A stretch of DNA of 64,000 nt, from NCBI GenBank assembly GCA_963728545.1, contig CAVSKO010000003.1, positions 2,728,001 through 2,792,000 of the forward strand. Reading direction: 5' to 3'. This document shows positions 46,543-57,074 of this stretch, piece after piece. Position numbers and translations under genes: made by a program. The notes beneath the pieces were generated by a model. It saw only the letters and a program-made list of their open reading frames with translations. It did no database searches and was not told the DNA's origin. The stretch is from DASUNP01 sp963728545. GTDB taxonomy: Bacteria; Acidobacteriota; Blastocatellia; UBA7656. How positions within the stretch are numbered: the first letter of the stretch is position 1; the number at the start of each line of letters is the position of its first letter.

Positions 46543-48135
46543 ATGACCAAGATAAAACAGATACTTTCAATTTCTCTTGTGATGATGCTTGCGGGCCTGA
46601 CGACGGCGACATGGGCACAGAACCAGCGCCCCTATCGCACTAACGACAGGGCCGTGCAGCAACTGATTCAGCGCATCGAGGAGCGCGCCAACAACTTTAG
46701 AACAAGCCTGGAAAGGGCGCTCGAAAATAGTCGGCTCGATAACACCCGCAGGGAAGATAACGTCAATCAGCTTGTGAGCGATTTCGAGCAGGCGACGGAC
46801 CAGTTGCGTGAGCGCTTCAACGCTCGCGAGTCCACCGCCTCGGATGTTCAAGCGGTGCTTGACCGCGCCGCCTTGATAGATAGATTCATGCAGCGAAGCA
46901 GGATAGGAACCGATGCCGAGCGTCAGTGGAGTCTGCTCAAGGATGATCTGAACACGCTCGCAGGCTACTACAACGTCTCTTGGAATTGGAGCAATTCTTC
47001 GCAGGGCAACTTTCCGCAAAACAACTCTGGCGTAAACGACCGAAATAGCTCTGGCGTCAACGACCGCTGGACCGGAACGTTCAGGCTCAACACCTCGCAA
47101 AGCGAGGACGCACGGCTTGCGGTCGAGCGGGCGGTGGGGAGCCTGTCAGACGATCAACGGCAGCGAACCTACAATGCGCTGCTGGCTCGCCTGGAAGCTC
47201 CTGAGATGATCGCTCTCGAAAGACAGGGGCGAACCATAACGCTTGCTTCCTCGCGTGCGCCGCAGACAACGTTCGAAGCCGACGGGCGCGAAATCGTCGA
47301 ACAATCCCCCAACAGCACTCGCACGACGCGAGTACGTGCGACGCTGAGTCGAGGTCAATTTACGATTGACTCGACGGGTAATCGGGCGACCGATTTCTCG
47401 GTTACGTTTGAACCTCTTGAGCGCGGCAATCGCCTTCGCATGACTCGCCGGTTGTCTTCGGAGCGGCTCGGGCAGCCCGTTGTAGTTCAGAGTGTCTACG
47501 ACCGTGTCTCCGACACCGCGCAATGGGACGTCTACACGGGAAGGCCTAACAACGCGGGAAGGCCTAACTACTCCGGCGCAGGTCAGGGGACGGACGGTTT
47601 TGTCATTTCCGACGGAACGGTTCTGGTCACCCGGCTGGACACAGATCTGGACACCGCGCGCGCGCGCGCCGGAGACCGTTTCACGCTTACCGTCGTGTCG
47701 CCCCGGCAGTTTGAGGGAGCGATAATCGAAGGCGTCGTTGGCGATGTAGACAGGGGAGGCCGAATCAGCGGGCGAACGGAGATGGCGCTCAACCTGAATC
47801 AAATCAGACTGCCCAACGGGCAGACGTACAGGTTCGACGGAATCATTGAAAGCGTCAGGACAGTGAATGGAGAGGAAGTCAGCCTGGATACCGAAGGAAA
47901 GGTACGCGAGGATGATAGCCAGACCAAGCGGACCGTCACGCGCGGGGGTATAGGCGCAGCGGTCGGCGCGATTATAGGGGCCATTGCCGGAGGCGGTAAA
48001 GGCGCGGCGATAGGCGCAGTGCTCGGCGGCGGCGCAGGCGCAGGCTCGGTTTATGTACAGGGCCGCAATGATCTGCAATTGATGAGAGGCAGTGAACTAA
48101 CGATAAGGGCAGTCGCGCCAAGGCCTATTCGCTAA
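46543..48135 (+). CDS. Secreted protein with C-terminal glycine zipper
   Basis: This 530-residue protein has a signal sequence (ILSISLVMMLAGLTTATWAQ). The N-terminal half is rich in helices and Gln/Arg (QQLIQRIEERANNFRTSLER). The middle is beta-rich (GTFRLNTSQSEDARLAVERA, TRRLSSERLGQPVVVQ). The C-terminal hydrophobic glycine zipper GIGAAVGAIIGAIAGGGKGA is followed by a further GGGAGAG segment. Glycine zippers of this kind insert in or associate with the outer membrane. The function is unknown. GGAGGT precedes the ATG by seven bases, and a sigma54-type promoter lies upstream. Confidence 0.75.
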   Translation: MTKIKQILSISLVMMLAGLTTATWAQNQRPYRTNDRAVQQLIQRIEERANNFRTSLERALENSRLDNTRREDNVNQLVSDFEQATDQLRERFNARESTASDVQAVLDRAALIDRFMQRSRIGTDAERQWSLLKDDLNTLAGYYNVSWNWSNSSQGNFPQNNSGVNDRNSSGVNDRWTGTFRLNTSQSEDARLAVERAVGSLSDDQRQRTYNALLARLEAPEMIALERQGRTITLASSRAPQTTFEADGREIVEQSPNSTRTTRVRATLSRGQFTIDSTGNRATDFSVTFEPLERGNRLRMTRRLSSERLGQPVVVQSVYDRVSDTAQWDVYTGRPNNAGRPNYSGAGQGTDGFVISDGTVLVTRLDTDLDTARARAGDRFTLTVVSPRQFEGAIIEGVVGDVDRGGRISGRTEMALNLNQIRLPNGQTYRFDGIIESVRTVNGEEVSLDTEGKVREDDSQTKRTVTRGGIGAAVGAIIGAIAGGGKGAAIGAVLGGGAGAGSVYVQGRNDLQLMRGSELTIRAVAPRPIR

Positions 48136-48182
48136 AATAATCTTGCCCTCGCGGGATTATAAAAGGTGATAGATCGGGCGGT

Positions 48183-48228
48183 GGAGTCTCTCGTCGCAAT
48201 AAAGCGCATCATTGCGACGAGAGACTCC
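48183..48228 (+). terminator. Perfect 18-bp hairpin downstream of the glycine-zipper gene
   Basis: GGAGTCTCTCGTCGCAAT (48183-48200) and its exact reverse complement (48211-48228) flank a 10-base loop. It sits about 50 bases after the stop at 48135. There is no T-run, so a terminator role is tentative. Confidence 0.45.
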
Positions 48229-48374
48229 GGCGCCGGTATCCATGCGTGAGGGCGTCTGACGTAGTGCATAGCGGGCGGCGAACACCACCGACCGAAGCAT
48301 GAAAAACTCGCTTCGCGCTCTGCTGAAGGCGCAAATCAGGGTGCCCCGGCGTCACTTTCGTTCTGTGCCATACC

Positions 48375-48869
48375 CTAGCTATTTTTCTCTTCGCTCTCTG
48401 CCGCGCGCTTCTTCTCAGCGCGAAGCTCTAGCGGTCCGGCGAGCGCCAGAATTATCAGAGTAAATAAGGTGCTTAGCAGAGCTACTCCCAGGCTGCCCAG
48501 CCCGACCGATACACCTATAGCTGCCGTCATCCAAACGCCTGCCGCCGTCGTCAGCCCCTTTATGTCTCGCTCCTCACTCACCTTGAGTATGGAGCCTGCT
48601 CCTATAAAACCGATGCCGGTGACGATGCCCTGGATCACTCGTGATAACCCATCCATAGACATGCCGACCCCTGAGCAGGATAGGACAAAGACAGCCGTGC
48701 CGAGGCATACCAGTATATGAGTGCGCAACCCTGCCGGCTTGCCGGCATGTTCTCGCTGGACCCCGACTACCGCGCCCAGCAGGGTGGCTGCTAACAGGCG
48801 TAAAATGACATGCACCAACTGCCTCGTGTCAGGCAGCCCGGAAATTAATTCCTCCCAGATAATGTCCAA
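48375..48869 (-). CDS. MgtC/SapB family membrane protein
   Basis: This 164-residue protein has about four to five membrane helices. It contains the family motif LLGAVVGVQREHAGKPAGLRTHILVCLGTA with a conserved arginine/Asp region, VIQGIVTGIGFIGAGSIL and GLTTAAGVWMTAAIGVSVGLG. MgtC-like proteins are linked to growth at low magnesium and to membrane potential, but the exact activity is unclear. It is a stand-alone gene on the minus strand, with no visible link to the EPS locus or the serine hydrolase gene. Confidence 0.88.
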   Translation of the reverse strand: MDIIWEELISGLPDTRQLVHVILRLLAATLLGAVVGVQREHAGKPAGLRTHILVCLGTAVFVLSCSGVGMSMDGLSRVIQGIVTGIGFIGAGSILKVSEERDIKGLTTAAGVWMTAAIGVSVGLGSLGVALLSTLFTLIILALAGPLELRAEKKRAAESEEKNS

Positions 48870-48996
48870 ATCGCATCCTCTTGTAATCTTGTGACCACCC
48901 GGCTTTGTTTATCCGCTGGCCGATCTCTATTGTGTTATAGCAGTAATTCCAAATAGCGCAATTGGTGACTACGCGCCTCCCCTAGCGATTTGAGAG

Positions 48997-50991
48997 TCAG
49001 TAATGTGAACTGAAGCGCAACAGGTTTCCCGCCAGGGCGAACCATATAAACCCGAGACAGGCCAGCGCCAGTATGGTTGCCTGGAGCTTGTACCATACGG
49101 TTTTCTGTTTATTCGCCCAGGCTTTTATCGCGTTATAAAACACGACCAGCGTTCCAATTGCTCCGATTATACCGATCACCTGAATGCTATAAAACCATGT
49201 GTTCCCGCGATCACTGAAGACTTCGAGATTCGTGAGCCCGTAAAGAATAAGCCCGGTCATAGCCACAATAAAGATTATGTCCAGCGCAAAAACGATCCGC
49301 ACGGCTAAGCGCAGTCGCCGTTCGGTCGGCGTCAGTTCCAGCTTGCGACCGTAGTGTCTCCTCACAAACCAGGCGACCGGCCACAACACGAGCGTCAGAA
49401 TCATTATCAGCAGCGAGATTACTAGCACCGGTAAGAGAAGCCCATTGTTCTCAAACAGCCCGACGCGTTGGCCGACAAAAAACGGGTAGGGCAAGACCAT
49501 CATCATCCGGCCATCATGATCCGGTTTAAAGACAAGTTTTTCCTGCCCGTTCTCTTCGAGAAATGTCATGGGCGCAACTCCCCGCCACCGTTTGGGCTTG
49601 CCGTTGGGGCCCGACAGCTCCGCCACCTCTATCATCCCCTCTTCGCCGGGCACTACGGTGAACTCTCCTAGCAGCGTTGCCGCCTTCAAAAATGACGTCT
49701 CGCTCCGACGGCTTAGCATATAGGTGCCGCCTGCCGCTTTGGCATCTTCCGTAGCGCTGGCCGATGCGGATGTGGGGGGAGGTATGTGTGGGAAATAACG
49801 ATCGAGAAGGGCTTCCCAAAGCAACGTTCTCGGCGAAGATTCTCCCTTGCCCGCGCTGTTATACGAAATAAAGAATCCTACGCCCGCGTCTGGAATCAGG
49901 TGCAAATCGCTATGGAAATAGACAGTATCCCCGCCATGCCCTATGATCCGGTGACCGTTACGCGATTCTTCGTAGAAGCCATAAGCCATCGCGTTCGCCG
50001 CATCGTCTAAAGCGAAAAGCCTGCTGTGCATGAGGCGCACGGTCTCGGGGCGAAGTATCTGCGCGTCGCCCAATCGCCCTTCTTGCAGGTGCGCGGTGAT
50101 GAATCGAGCCATATCGCTTGCCGAGCTGCTAAGACTGCCGGCCGGAAAAGCGTTTATCATTTCAAACGGCTTCGCCTCGTCGCTTGCGAGCTGATAACCA
50201 TTCGACATGAATGGAGCCAGGGCGGGCGGGAGCGGTTGAACGAAAGTTGAGTGAGTCATGGCCAGCGGTTTGAAAATGTTCGCCTCTATGTATTCATTGA
50301 ACGGCTGGCCGGACACGCGCTCCACAATATATCCCGCGAGCGCCGTCGCATAGTTTGAGTAAGCCGGGGTTGTACCGGGGGGAAAGATCCGCCCGGGGAT
50401 GTGCGTCTTTAAGTATTCTCCAAGGTTGGGGCTTTCAGTGCCGGTTGCAAAGAGGTCTTTAATCTGCTCCTCAAATCCCGGAGTGTGCGTCATTATATTC
50501 TTAAGTGTGATGGGCTGGTTGTATGCTTCCGGAATCTTAAAATCGAGGTATTCGTTTACGTCGCGGTCGAGGTCGAGCTTGCCCTGTTCAGCCATCTGCA
50601 TCACCGCCGTCCAGGTGAAGAGCTTGGATACCGACCCGGGCCGGAACAGAGTCTCATCCGGCGAGACAGTCTTTTTATTTGCAACGTCTGAGTAACCGTA
50701 CCCTTTGGCGAACAGAACTTTCCCATCCTTGACGATGGCGACTGTCGCGCCGGCGATGTCATTCTGCAAAAGTTGCAGCGGCACTATTCCATCGAGAAAA
50801 GCCGCCACGTCAGGAGCCGTTAACTCGTGTGTGCCGGAAGGAGGGTTATCCGGCGTCAACTGCTCGCTCGCTTCTTTGGTCGGGGTCTTAGGCAAATTCG
50901 GAGCCTGTCCCCACACCACCGAGGAGAGGTTTAAGGCGACCATCAGAAGAATAAAAGCCGCTGTTTTTTTCACGATCCGGGCTCCCGTCAT
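48997..50991 (-). CDS. Beta-lactamase-fold serine hydrolase with a C-terminal membrane domain
   Basis: This 664-residue protein has a signal sequence (TAAFILLMVALNLSSVVWGQ). The class C beta-lactamase/penicillin-binding fold carries the SxxK nucleophile SVSK (in RPGSVSKLFTW), a Tyr motif YSNY and IIGHGGDTVYF in place of KTG. Three or four C-terminal membrane helices (VLVISLLIMILTLVLWPVAW, IVFALDIIFIVAMTGLILYG) anchor it, as in esterase or D-aminopeptidase-like relatives. GGAGGA lies six bases before the ATG. Its neighbour is an M19 dipeptidase, so peptide or D-amino-acid hydrolysis is plausible. Confidence 0.85.
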   Translation of the reverse strand: MTGARIVKKTAAFILLMVALNLSSVVWGQAPNLPKTPTKEASEQLTPDNPPSGTHELTAPDVAAFLDGIVPLQLLQNDIAGATVAIVKDGKVLFAKGYGYSDVANKKTVSPDETLFRPGSVSKLFTWTAVMQMAEQGKLDLDRDVNEYLDFKIPEAYNQPITLKNIMTHTPGFEEQIKDLFATGTESPNLGEYLKTHIPGRIFPPGTTPAYSNYATALAGYIVERVSGQPFNEYIEANIFKPLAMTHSTFVQPLPPALAPFMSNGYQLASDEAKPFEMINAFPAGSLSSSASDMARFITAHLQEGRLGDAQILRPETVRLMHSRLFALDDAANAMAYGFYEESRNGHRIIGHGGDTVYFHSDLHLIPDAGVGFFISYNSAGKGESSPRTLLWEALLDRYFPHIPPPTSASASATEDAKAAGGTYMLSRRSETSFLKAATLLGEFTVVPGEEGMIEVAELSGPNGKPKRWRGVAPMTFLEENGQEKLVFKPDHDGRMMMVLPYPFFVGQRVGLFENNGLLLPVLVISLLIMILTLVLWPVAWFVRRHYGRKLELTPTERRLRLAVRIVFALDIIFIVAMTGLILYGLTNLEVFSDRGNTWFYSIQVIGIIGAIGTLVVFYNAIKAWANKQKTVWYKLQATILALACLGFIWFALAGNLLRFSSHY

Positions 50992-51032
50992 AACAAATCC
51001 TCCGATTCTAATGTACGGGATAGGAGAGACAT

Positions 51033-51158
51033 TTCACCGCCGCAGACACAGAGAACACAGAGCGGGCGCAGAGAAGAATACTGTTTTCTCTGCGCGACCG
51101 CCGCGTGCGAAGCACATCGTCGGCCATATGCATCCTCTGTGTCTGCGGCGGTGAATCT
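51033..51158. repeat. Interrupted inverted repeat (dispersed CAGAG-type repeat, copy 4)
   Basis: The left arm, TTCACCGCCGCAGACACAGA, continues to GCGCAGAGAA (51033-51076). Most of its complement appears at 51082-51158, but the right arm is split by about 39 unrelated bases (near 51095-51133). It fills the spacer between serine hydrolase and dipeptidase genes. Confidence 0.75.
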
Positions 51159-51184
51159 TCTTTCACTCCCGTACTCCCATATCT

Positions 51185-52390
51185 CTAGACCGTCCATATC
51201 TGTGCGAGCACCCGCTTAAAGTTTCCGCCGAGTATCGCTTCGATATCCTTGTCGCTGTACTTCCGGCGGATCAGCCCTTCGGTCAGGTCGAACATCCGCT
51301 TCGGATGATTGAGCCCTTCGACATCTATCTTCTCCCGAAAGGCGTAGCTCCCTTTGTAACCGGCGCGCAGTTGCTTGTTCAGCTCCGCAGGCATCGCGTC
51401 GTACCCGTACAGGTCGATGTCGCTGCCGACGCCCAGATGTTCGGGGCCGATCAGCTTCTTTACGTGATCGAAATGATCGAGCACGTGCTCGATAGTTGTC
51501 GGCTCGTCACCCTTAACGAACATCCGCACGCCCGTTATCCCCATAACGCTCCCCGCCGCTCCAACTTTTTTGATGGCCTCGTCGGTCTTCAAACGCGGGT
51601 GACCCGGCACGAGCGCGCGGCAGTTGGAGTGCGTGATCAGGACGGGCTTTTTGGAAATCTCGAAGGCGTCAAGGGTGGTGCGGTCGCCACAATGTGATAC
51701 GTCAACGGCCATGCCGACTTTGTTCATTCGCTCGATGATCGCAACGCCAAAGTCCGAAATGCCTTCGTCACGCCGCTCCGTGGAGCCGTTGCCGATGAGG
51801 TTGCGCGAATTGTAGGTCAATTGCGAGACGCGCTGGCCAAGCCCGCGAAAGAAGTCTACATCGTCCGGGCGGCGGAACTGATCCGAATTTTGCAGGCCGA
51901 GCAGGAGGCCCACCTTGCCCGATCTCTTCACGCGGTCGAGGTCTGCCGCGCTATCAACTCGGCAGAAGAACTCGTCCCCGCCGGCAATAAACGCGTTCCA
52001 CGACGCGAAGTATTTCAGGGCGCTCTCGTAAGCGTTCGGCCCGCCCAACCCAAAGGCGACATGAAAGACGTTGATGCACGAGTCTTTGAAGGGCTTGAGA
52101 TCGGCGGCCTTAAAGCTTTCGGGATCTGTCAGCCATCTTGCCTCCTTGGCGAAGTCGAGCGTGGGCACGCTTAGCATGTCTATGACCGTGGAGCGATTGA
52201 CCAACTCAATAGCTCGCGCGGAGTATTGGTTCGGCGAGCCGGCAAAAATCCGGTATCGCCCGCGACTGAGCATCGGCGCGACGAGCGCGCCCGCGCTTGC
52301 CAACGCCGCTCGCTTGAGCGCCTCGCGGCGTGTCACGAGCTTCTTATTTTGCTTCGTATTCAAATTCATTCCTGACTGTCCTTCGTCCAA
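51185..52390 (-). CDS. Membrane dipeptidase (peptidase M19), Tat-exported
   Basis: This protein of about 401 residues belongs to the renal dipeptidase family. The N-terminus has a twin-arginine signal (TRREALKRAALASAGALVAP). The metal-binding triosephosphate-isomerase-barrel motifs are STVIDMLSVPT (where HxD is altered), GLQNS, AVDVSHCGDRTT, ITHSNCRALVPGHPR and LGVGSDIDLYG. Members cleave dipeptides, often with a C-terminal D-residue, in the periplasm. The start is either TTG at 52390, with AAGGAG ahead, or ATG at 52369. It lies next to the TonB receptor and serine hydrolase on the same strand. Confidence 0.85.
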   Translation of the reverse strand: MDEGQSGMNLNTKQNKKLVTRREALKRAALASAGALVAPMLSRGRYRIFAGSPNQYSARAIELVNRSTVIDMLSVPTLDFAKEARWLTDPESFKAADLKPFKDSCINVFHVAFGLGGPNAYESALKYFASWNAFIAGGDEFFCRVDSAADLDRVKRSGKVGLLLGLQNSDQFRRPDDVDFFRGLGQRVSQLTYNSRNLIGNGSTERRDEGISDFGVAIIERMNKVGMAVDVSHCGDRTTLDAFEISKKPVLITHSNCRALVPGHPRLKTDEAIKKVGAAGSVMGITGVRMFVKGDEPTTIEHVLDHFDHVKKLIGPEHLGVGSDIDLYGYDAMPAELNKQLRAGYKGSYAFREKIDVEGLNHPKRMFDLTEGLIRRKYSDKDIEAILGGNFKRVLAQIWTV

Positions 52391-52466
52391 AGTCAGCTCT
52401 CCTTATTTCAACCGGCCCCCCGATGTCGCGGATGGCTATTGATGATGTTTCAGTTTTGGCCGCGAA

Positions 52467-55400
52467 TCAAAACTCGATTCTGATTCCGATCTGCCCTTCT
52501 CGTCCGGGCAATACCTGGGTTCTGTCGCCAAAGAAGGGTGCGACCAACGTCCGGCTCGTCTCAACCGCGGCGGGGTTCTTGCGGTTCAGCAGATTGAAGA
52601 ACTCGAACAGGACTTGCGCCTTGACCCGCTCGCCTACATTGAACCGCTTGGCGAAGCGCATATCGAGATTGACGAACGGTTGAGCGGTGAAGTTATTGCG
52701 TCCCGCGCCCGGCCCGTGGTCGATGAGGTTGAAAGTCCCGTTGCCGTCCGGGTCCTCGGCGACTGCCGCAGAGCGGCTGAAGTGAAAGCCGCTCTGCGCC
52801 CGGAAGATGCTGCTGACCTGAATCTGCCAGGGGAACTCCACCAGCCCGTTGATCTGGAAGATGTGATCCACAGATAAATCGGACGGGCCTTTATCAAAGT
52901 CAGGGCCGTTGAGAAACGTTCCGGCCTGTGCGACGAATGCGCCCGTGGCGGCGACGAACGAACCGCCGCTGTTGGATTTGCCCGTCCCGGGTTCAGTCAC
53001 TTCGGGCGCTATTCCGACGAAGCTGTCCGAGGGCAGTACCTCGATGCCAAGCTGATTGTCCGTGGCGTTGGCAAAGGTGTAGTTCGCGCCCAGAAGAAAG
53101 CGACGGTTGAAGCGCTTATTGAAGTTGATGACCAGCGCGTCGTAGGTGCCTTCATACCAGGGGCCGAAAGTGCGGATTGGCCCTGCGGGGAAGGGCGGTA
53201 AAAAAGTGCGGCCCAACACGCGCGATTCGAAGGCGAGGTTGGTCTCGCGGACGCCGAGGATGTTGCGAATCTCACGGTGATAGTAATCGACCTCGACCAC
53301 CATATCCTTCGTGATCTCGCGCTGTAGCCCGGCACTGAAGCTGAGCGTGTGCGGAGTATCGAAGCTTTCATCAACGCTGGTGGGGAAAGGCTGAGGGGGA
53401 ATGGCGGCATGGGTCAACGCCCCGAACGGCCCGAAGAAAAAGAATCCCGCAGGCCGTCCGACGGCGGCGCTGGCCTGATTTGCGAACTGATCCGGCGTCA
53501 GCCCCGACAGCGCCTCGACGTTGCTGACATTAATCACCGTGTTGGCCGGGATGGGGTTACGCCCGGACGCGACCACCCGGTTGATCCTGTCTATGCCGAC
53601 CAGCGGCCCCCCGAACGGGCACGTCGCTCCGCTGGCCGTAATCTGGGCATCGGTCAGACTGGGCGATATGCACAGCCCGTTGGGCGGGAACAGCGAAGCG
53701 TTGACGAGGGCAACAACCAGAGTCGGGACCCCGAAAAACCCACGCGGGTATGAAAACGGCTGGACCACCCTGCGGTCAGCGCCGCCGAACGCAGGAACGT
53801 TGCGCGCCAGCCCCAGCCGGAACTGATCGTAAAATATGCCGAAGTGCCCGCGCACGACCGTTTTATCCGTCACCGCCCAGGCGACGCCCAGGCGCGGCGA
53901 GAAATTCCGCTTCTTCGCGAATTCAGAGTCGTAGTCCCAACGGAGGCCGAGATTCAAAGTGAGATTGCTGCGGAGCTTCCAATCATCCTGCGCGAACAGC
54001 CCGTTATAGTTGTTCCGCAGGTGAATCTCGTTAGCCTCGGGCGTGAGCCCCCGACTGTCGTGACCGTAAAGAAGCCCGAGTTGATAGGCCCGAACGTCTC
54101 GAAGTCATCGACCGTGGCGAAGAGTTGATTGGTCAATATCTGCGCCGTGACGCCATCGACTTTCGTCCGCAGGAAATTCCATCCGAACTTTACATCGTGA
54201 CTGCCGAAGAGACGGGCGGCGTGGGCAGACAGGGAGGTGTATTTCTGATCCAGGTTCGAAGCCGTCTCGGCGTTGCCGAAACTGAGGCCGGGCAGATCGC
54301 CAAAGAAGGTGCCCGTCGTCGTAGAGCTGAAGACGTTGAAGGCCGTTGCCGCCCCGGCATCCGGGTGAGAGGGGCGGGTGTCGGAAGGCTCGCCGCGATA
54401 CGCGCCGCGCAGCGTCACAACCCACGGATTGCCCTGCTCGCCCAACAGGAACGTGTCGCCGAATCCCAGCAGCAGATGGCGCTCCCCAAAATCGTCTCGC
54501 GTTGAAGGCAGACTGCCTGACTGTGAGAGCGGCAGGAACTCCCTTATGACGCGATTGGTATAATTCACCTGCTGGGTCAGCTGGTGACGCCCGAGCTGCT
54601 CGTTAAACTTCAAAAAGTTTCGCGTCTCGAATATGCGCGACGGGTTATCGAACCGGCTCTCCTGGTTAAGCAGCAGTTGATCAACACTCGCATTTCCGGT
54701 ACTCGGGAACAAGAAATCGAGCTGGCGTTTCTCAGTGATCCGCTCCGACGAGCCGAAGAAGAAGACTTTATCTTTAATCACCGGCCCGCCCAGCGCCAGA
54801 CTGTAATCAAACCTGCGGAGGGTGGGCGCGTCCTCCTGTGTCGGGTCCAAAGAGTTCGACGAGTCGAAAGCGTCGTTGCGATGAAACAGCGACGCGACGC
54901 CGTGAAACTCATTCCCCCCGCTCTTGGTGATGACGTTGATTATCGCCCCCGACGCCTGTCCGAACTCGGCCTTGTAGCCGGTCGTCAGCACCTGAAATTC
55001 GGCAATCGTCTCTTGATTGAACTGTGCGGCAGGCCCGCCGTTGACCGTGTCTTTGTTCGGCAGCCCGTCGATCAAAAAATTGTTATTGCCGCTGCGCTCG
55101 CCCAGCACCGGCGTGGCTTCGTCGCTGCCGGGGTCGGCCTGCCGGTTTATGGACACACCGGGCACGAGTTGCAACAGGTCGAGGTAGTCCCGCCCGTTGA
55201 CCGGCAGTTCACTAATCTGTTGCGGGGTGATGGTCGAGCCTGTGGCAGACGCGTTCGGCTCAAGCAACGGCAACTCGTCCGACCTGACGTCAACCACCTC
55301 TCCCGCGACAGTCCCGACCTGGAGCTGGACATCAAAAGTCACAACGCGGTTGAGCGTCAGCTCGATTTTGGAGGTGCGCGAAGCAAAGCCGCTCTGCGAG

Positions 55401-55717
55401 ATCGTCAACGTGTAGGTTCCGGCGGGTAACGCCGTGAGGCGATAGAAGCCCTCCGCGTCGGACCTTGTGCTGCGCTCGGACGCGAGCGTCGTCCCGATCA
55501 CCTTGATCTCTGCGCCGGCGATCACCGCTCCATTAGTATCCGTGACGGTCCCTTCAATCGTGGAAGTGGTGGTCTGGGCCGAAGCGTCCGGCGACAGGGG
55601 ATGGAGCATGAAAAGAGTGAGCGAAAGGACTATAAGTGAGGAGCCATATCTCCTCGGCCGGGCTTGTGCGCCTTTGCCTGTCAATCTGCATATCGGTGTC
55701 AGGAAAATCCTTTTCAT
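52467..55717 (-). CDS. Oar-like TonB-dependent receptor, frameshifted in this sequence
   Basis: This outer-membrane receptor is about 1083 residues if restored. It has a signal sequence after the ATG at 55717 (AAGGAG five bases ahead) and a carboxypeptidase-regulatory-like domain (TTTSTIEGTVTDTNGAVIAG). The plug includes ISELPVNGRDYLDLLQLVPG and NNNFLIDGLPNKD. A long beta-barrel ends in an aromatic C-terminus (GQIGIRIEF). The frame breaks at 54048-54052, where a run of five G on the coding strand would need six to read TVGGLTPEANEIHLRNN. It imports a bulky substrate with TonB energy. Given the neighbours, peptides are a fair guess. Confidence 0.88.
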
Positions 55718-55738
55718 AACTTCTCCTTTCATGAACAT

Positions 55739-55878
55739 TACTCAAGGAACAGTCTCTGAGAGGTGTCCGGCAGATAATCCCCAAGAGGCACACACCTCTC
55801 ATTAGCGTGGCGGTTATATAACACCTGTCGTTGCAGAATGTCAACAGGAATACAACGATTGTTGCAATTTGAAAAACG
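55739..55878. promoter_or_regulatory. Divergent promoter region between TonB receptor and racemase genes
   Basis: This 140-base AT-rich spacer contains ATAACACC near the left and GGTGTGTTAT near the right, and several TGTTGCAA/TTGCAG half-sites. It is a likely binding region for the MurR/RpiR regulator encoded at 57207. No exact operator can be fixed. Confidence 0.4.
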
Positions 55879-55899
55879 GTGTGTTATCGTCCTCACGCC

Positions 55900-57074
55900 A
55901 TGCGACACACCTTTAACATTTCAGATGGCGCCGAGCATTCCCCTTCCGAAGAGAGCATCAGGATAGACAAAGCGGAGGTTCGTCTTATCCGCTTACCTTT
56001 GAATGAACCGTTCGAGACCAGCTTCGGAAGTATAGACTCGCGGCTTATATTCCTGGTCAGCGTCGAAGCGGATGGGCTGAAAGGGTGGGGCGAAGTGGTA
56101 GCCGCCGAAGAGCCCCGCTACAGCTACGAGAACCGTCGGCACAGCCCTGCATGTCATTCGGGATTTCCTCGGGCCTGCGTTGATGAGCAAACCCGTAGCG
56201 GGCCTGGGCGAGATGGCGGAACGATTCGCCCCGTTTCGCGGGCACAACATGGCCAAGGCCGGGTTGGAACTCGCATACATGGACTTGCTTGCGCGGTTGA
56301 AGAATCGCTCGCTCTCCTCGCTAATCGGGGGCGCGCGTTCGCGCATCCCCGTCGGCGTGAGCCTTGGCATTCAGCCCACGCTCGCCCAGCTTATAGCCCA
56401 GGTCGATCGCTACCTGGCTTTGGGTTATCGGCGAATCAAGCTCAAGATCAAACAGGGCTGGGATACGGATGTGGTGGCCGAGGTGCGGCGGCATCATCCG
56501 AATATCCTGCTTTCAGTTGAACGCCAATTCGGCTTATACGCTTGGCGACAAGGATCATCTGAAAGCGCTCGATGATTTCGATCTTTTGATGATCGAGCAG
56601 CCTCTAGACCATGACGACCTGCTGGATCACTCGCGGCTGCAACGCGAGATAACGACGCCAATATGTCTGGACGAAAGCATCACCGGTCTTCGGCAAGCCA
56701 GGAAAGCCCTTGATATGGAAAGCTGTCGGGTGATCAATATCAAGGTCGGGCGTGTGGGCGGGTATTCACAGGCGCTTGCCATTCATGATTTGTGCCTCTC
56801 AAAGAGCATCCCTGTCTGGTGTGGTGGGATGCTTGAGTCGGGCATAGGTCGCGCGCACAACATCGCCCTCGCCAGCCTTCCCGGCTTCACGCTCCCCGGC
56901 GACGTCTCGGCCAGTTCCCGCTATTTCGCTCGCGATGTTATTGAGCCGGAAGTGAGCGTTGCGCCCGATGGTACGGTAGAGGTTCCTCGCGGCGCAGGGC
57001 TGGGGTTCGATGTGGATATCGATTACATTAATAACCGGACCGAGACTGTCGAGGTAATAGAAGGTAAGAGATGA
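55900..57074 (+). CDS. o-Succinylbenzoate synthase / N-acylamino-acid racemase family, twice frameshifted in this sequence
   Basis: This enolase-superfamily enzyme is about 390 residues if restored. Catalytic residues are the KxK in RRIKLKIKQGW, the metal ligands in VDANSAYTLGD, MIEQPLDHDD and ICLDESITG, and the second Lys in VINIKVGRVGGY. CGGMLESGIGRAHNIALASL is typical of the MenC/NSAR subgroup. The frame breaks at 56128-56134 (GAGAACC, restored by removing an A) and at 56519-56523 (GAACG, restored to GACG). With no menaquinone genes nearby and peptidases adjacent, racemisation of N-acylamino acids is likelier than OSB synthesis. It starts at the ATG at 55900. Confidence 0.85.

Noticed and set aside
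47146..48078. 310-residue minus-strand frame opposite the glycine-zipper gene
   Set aside because: It is a shadow of a well-supported plus-strand secreted protein. The composition is Arg/Pro-rich without domains.
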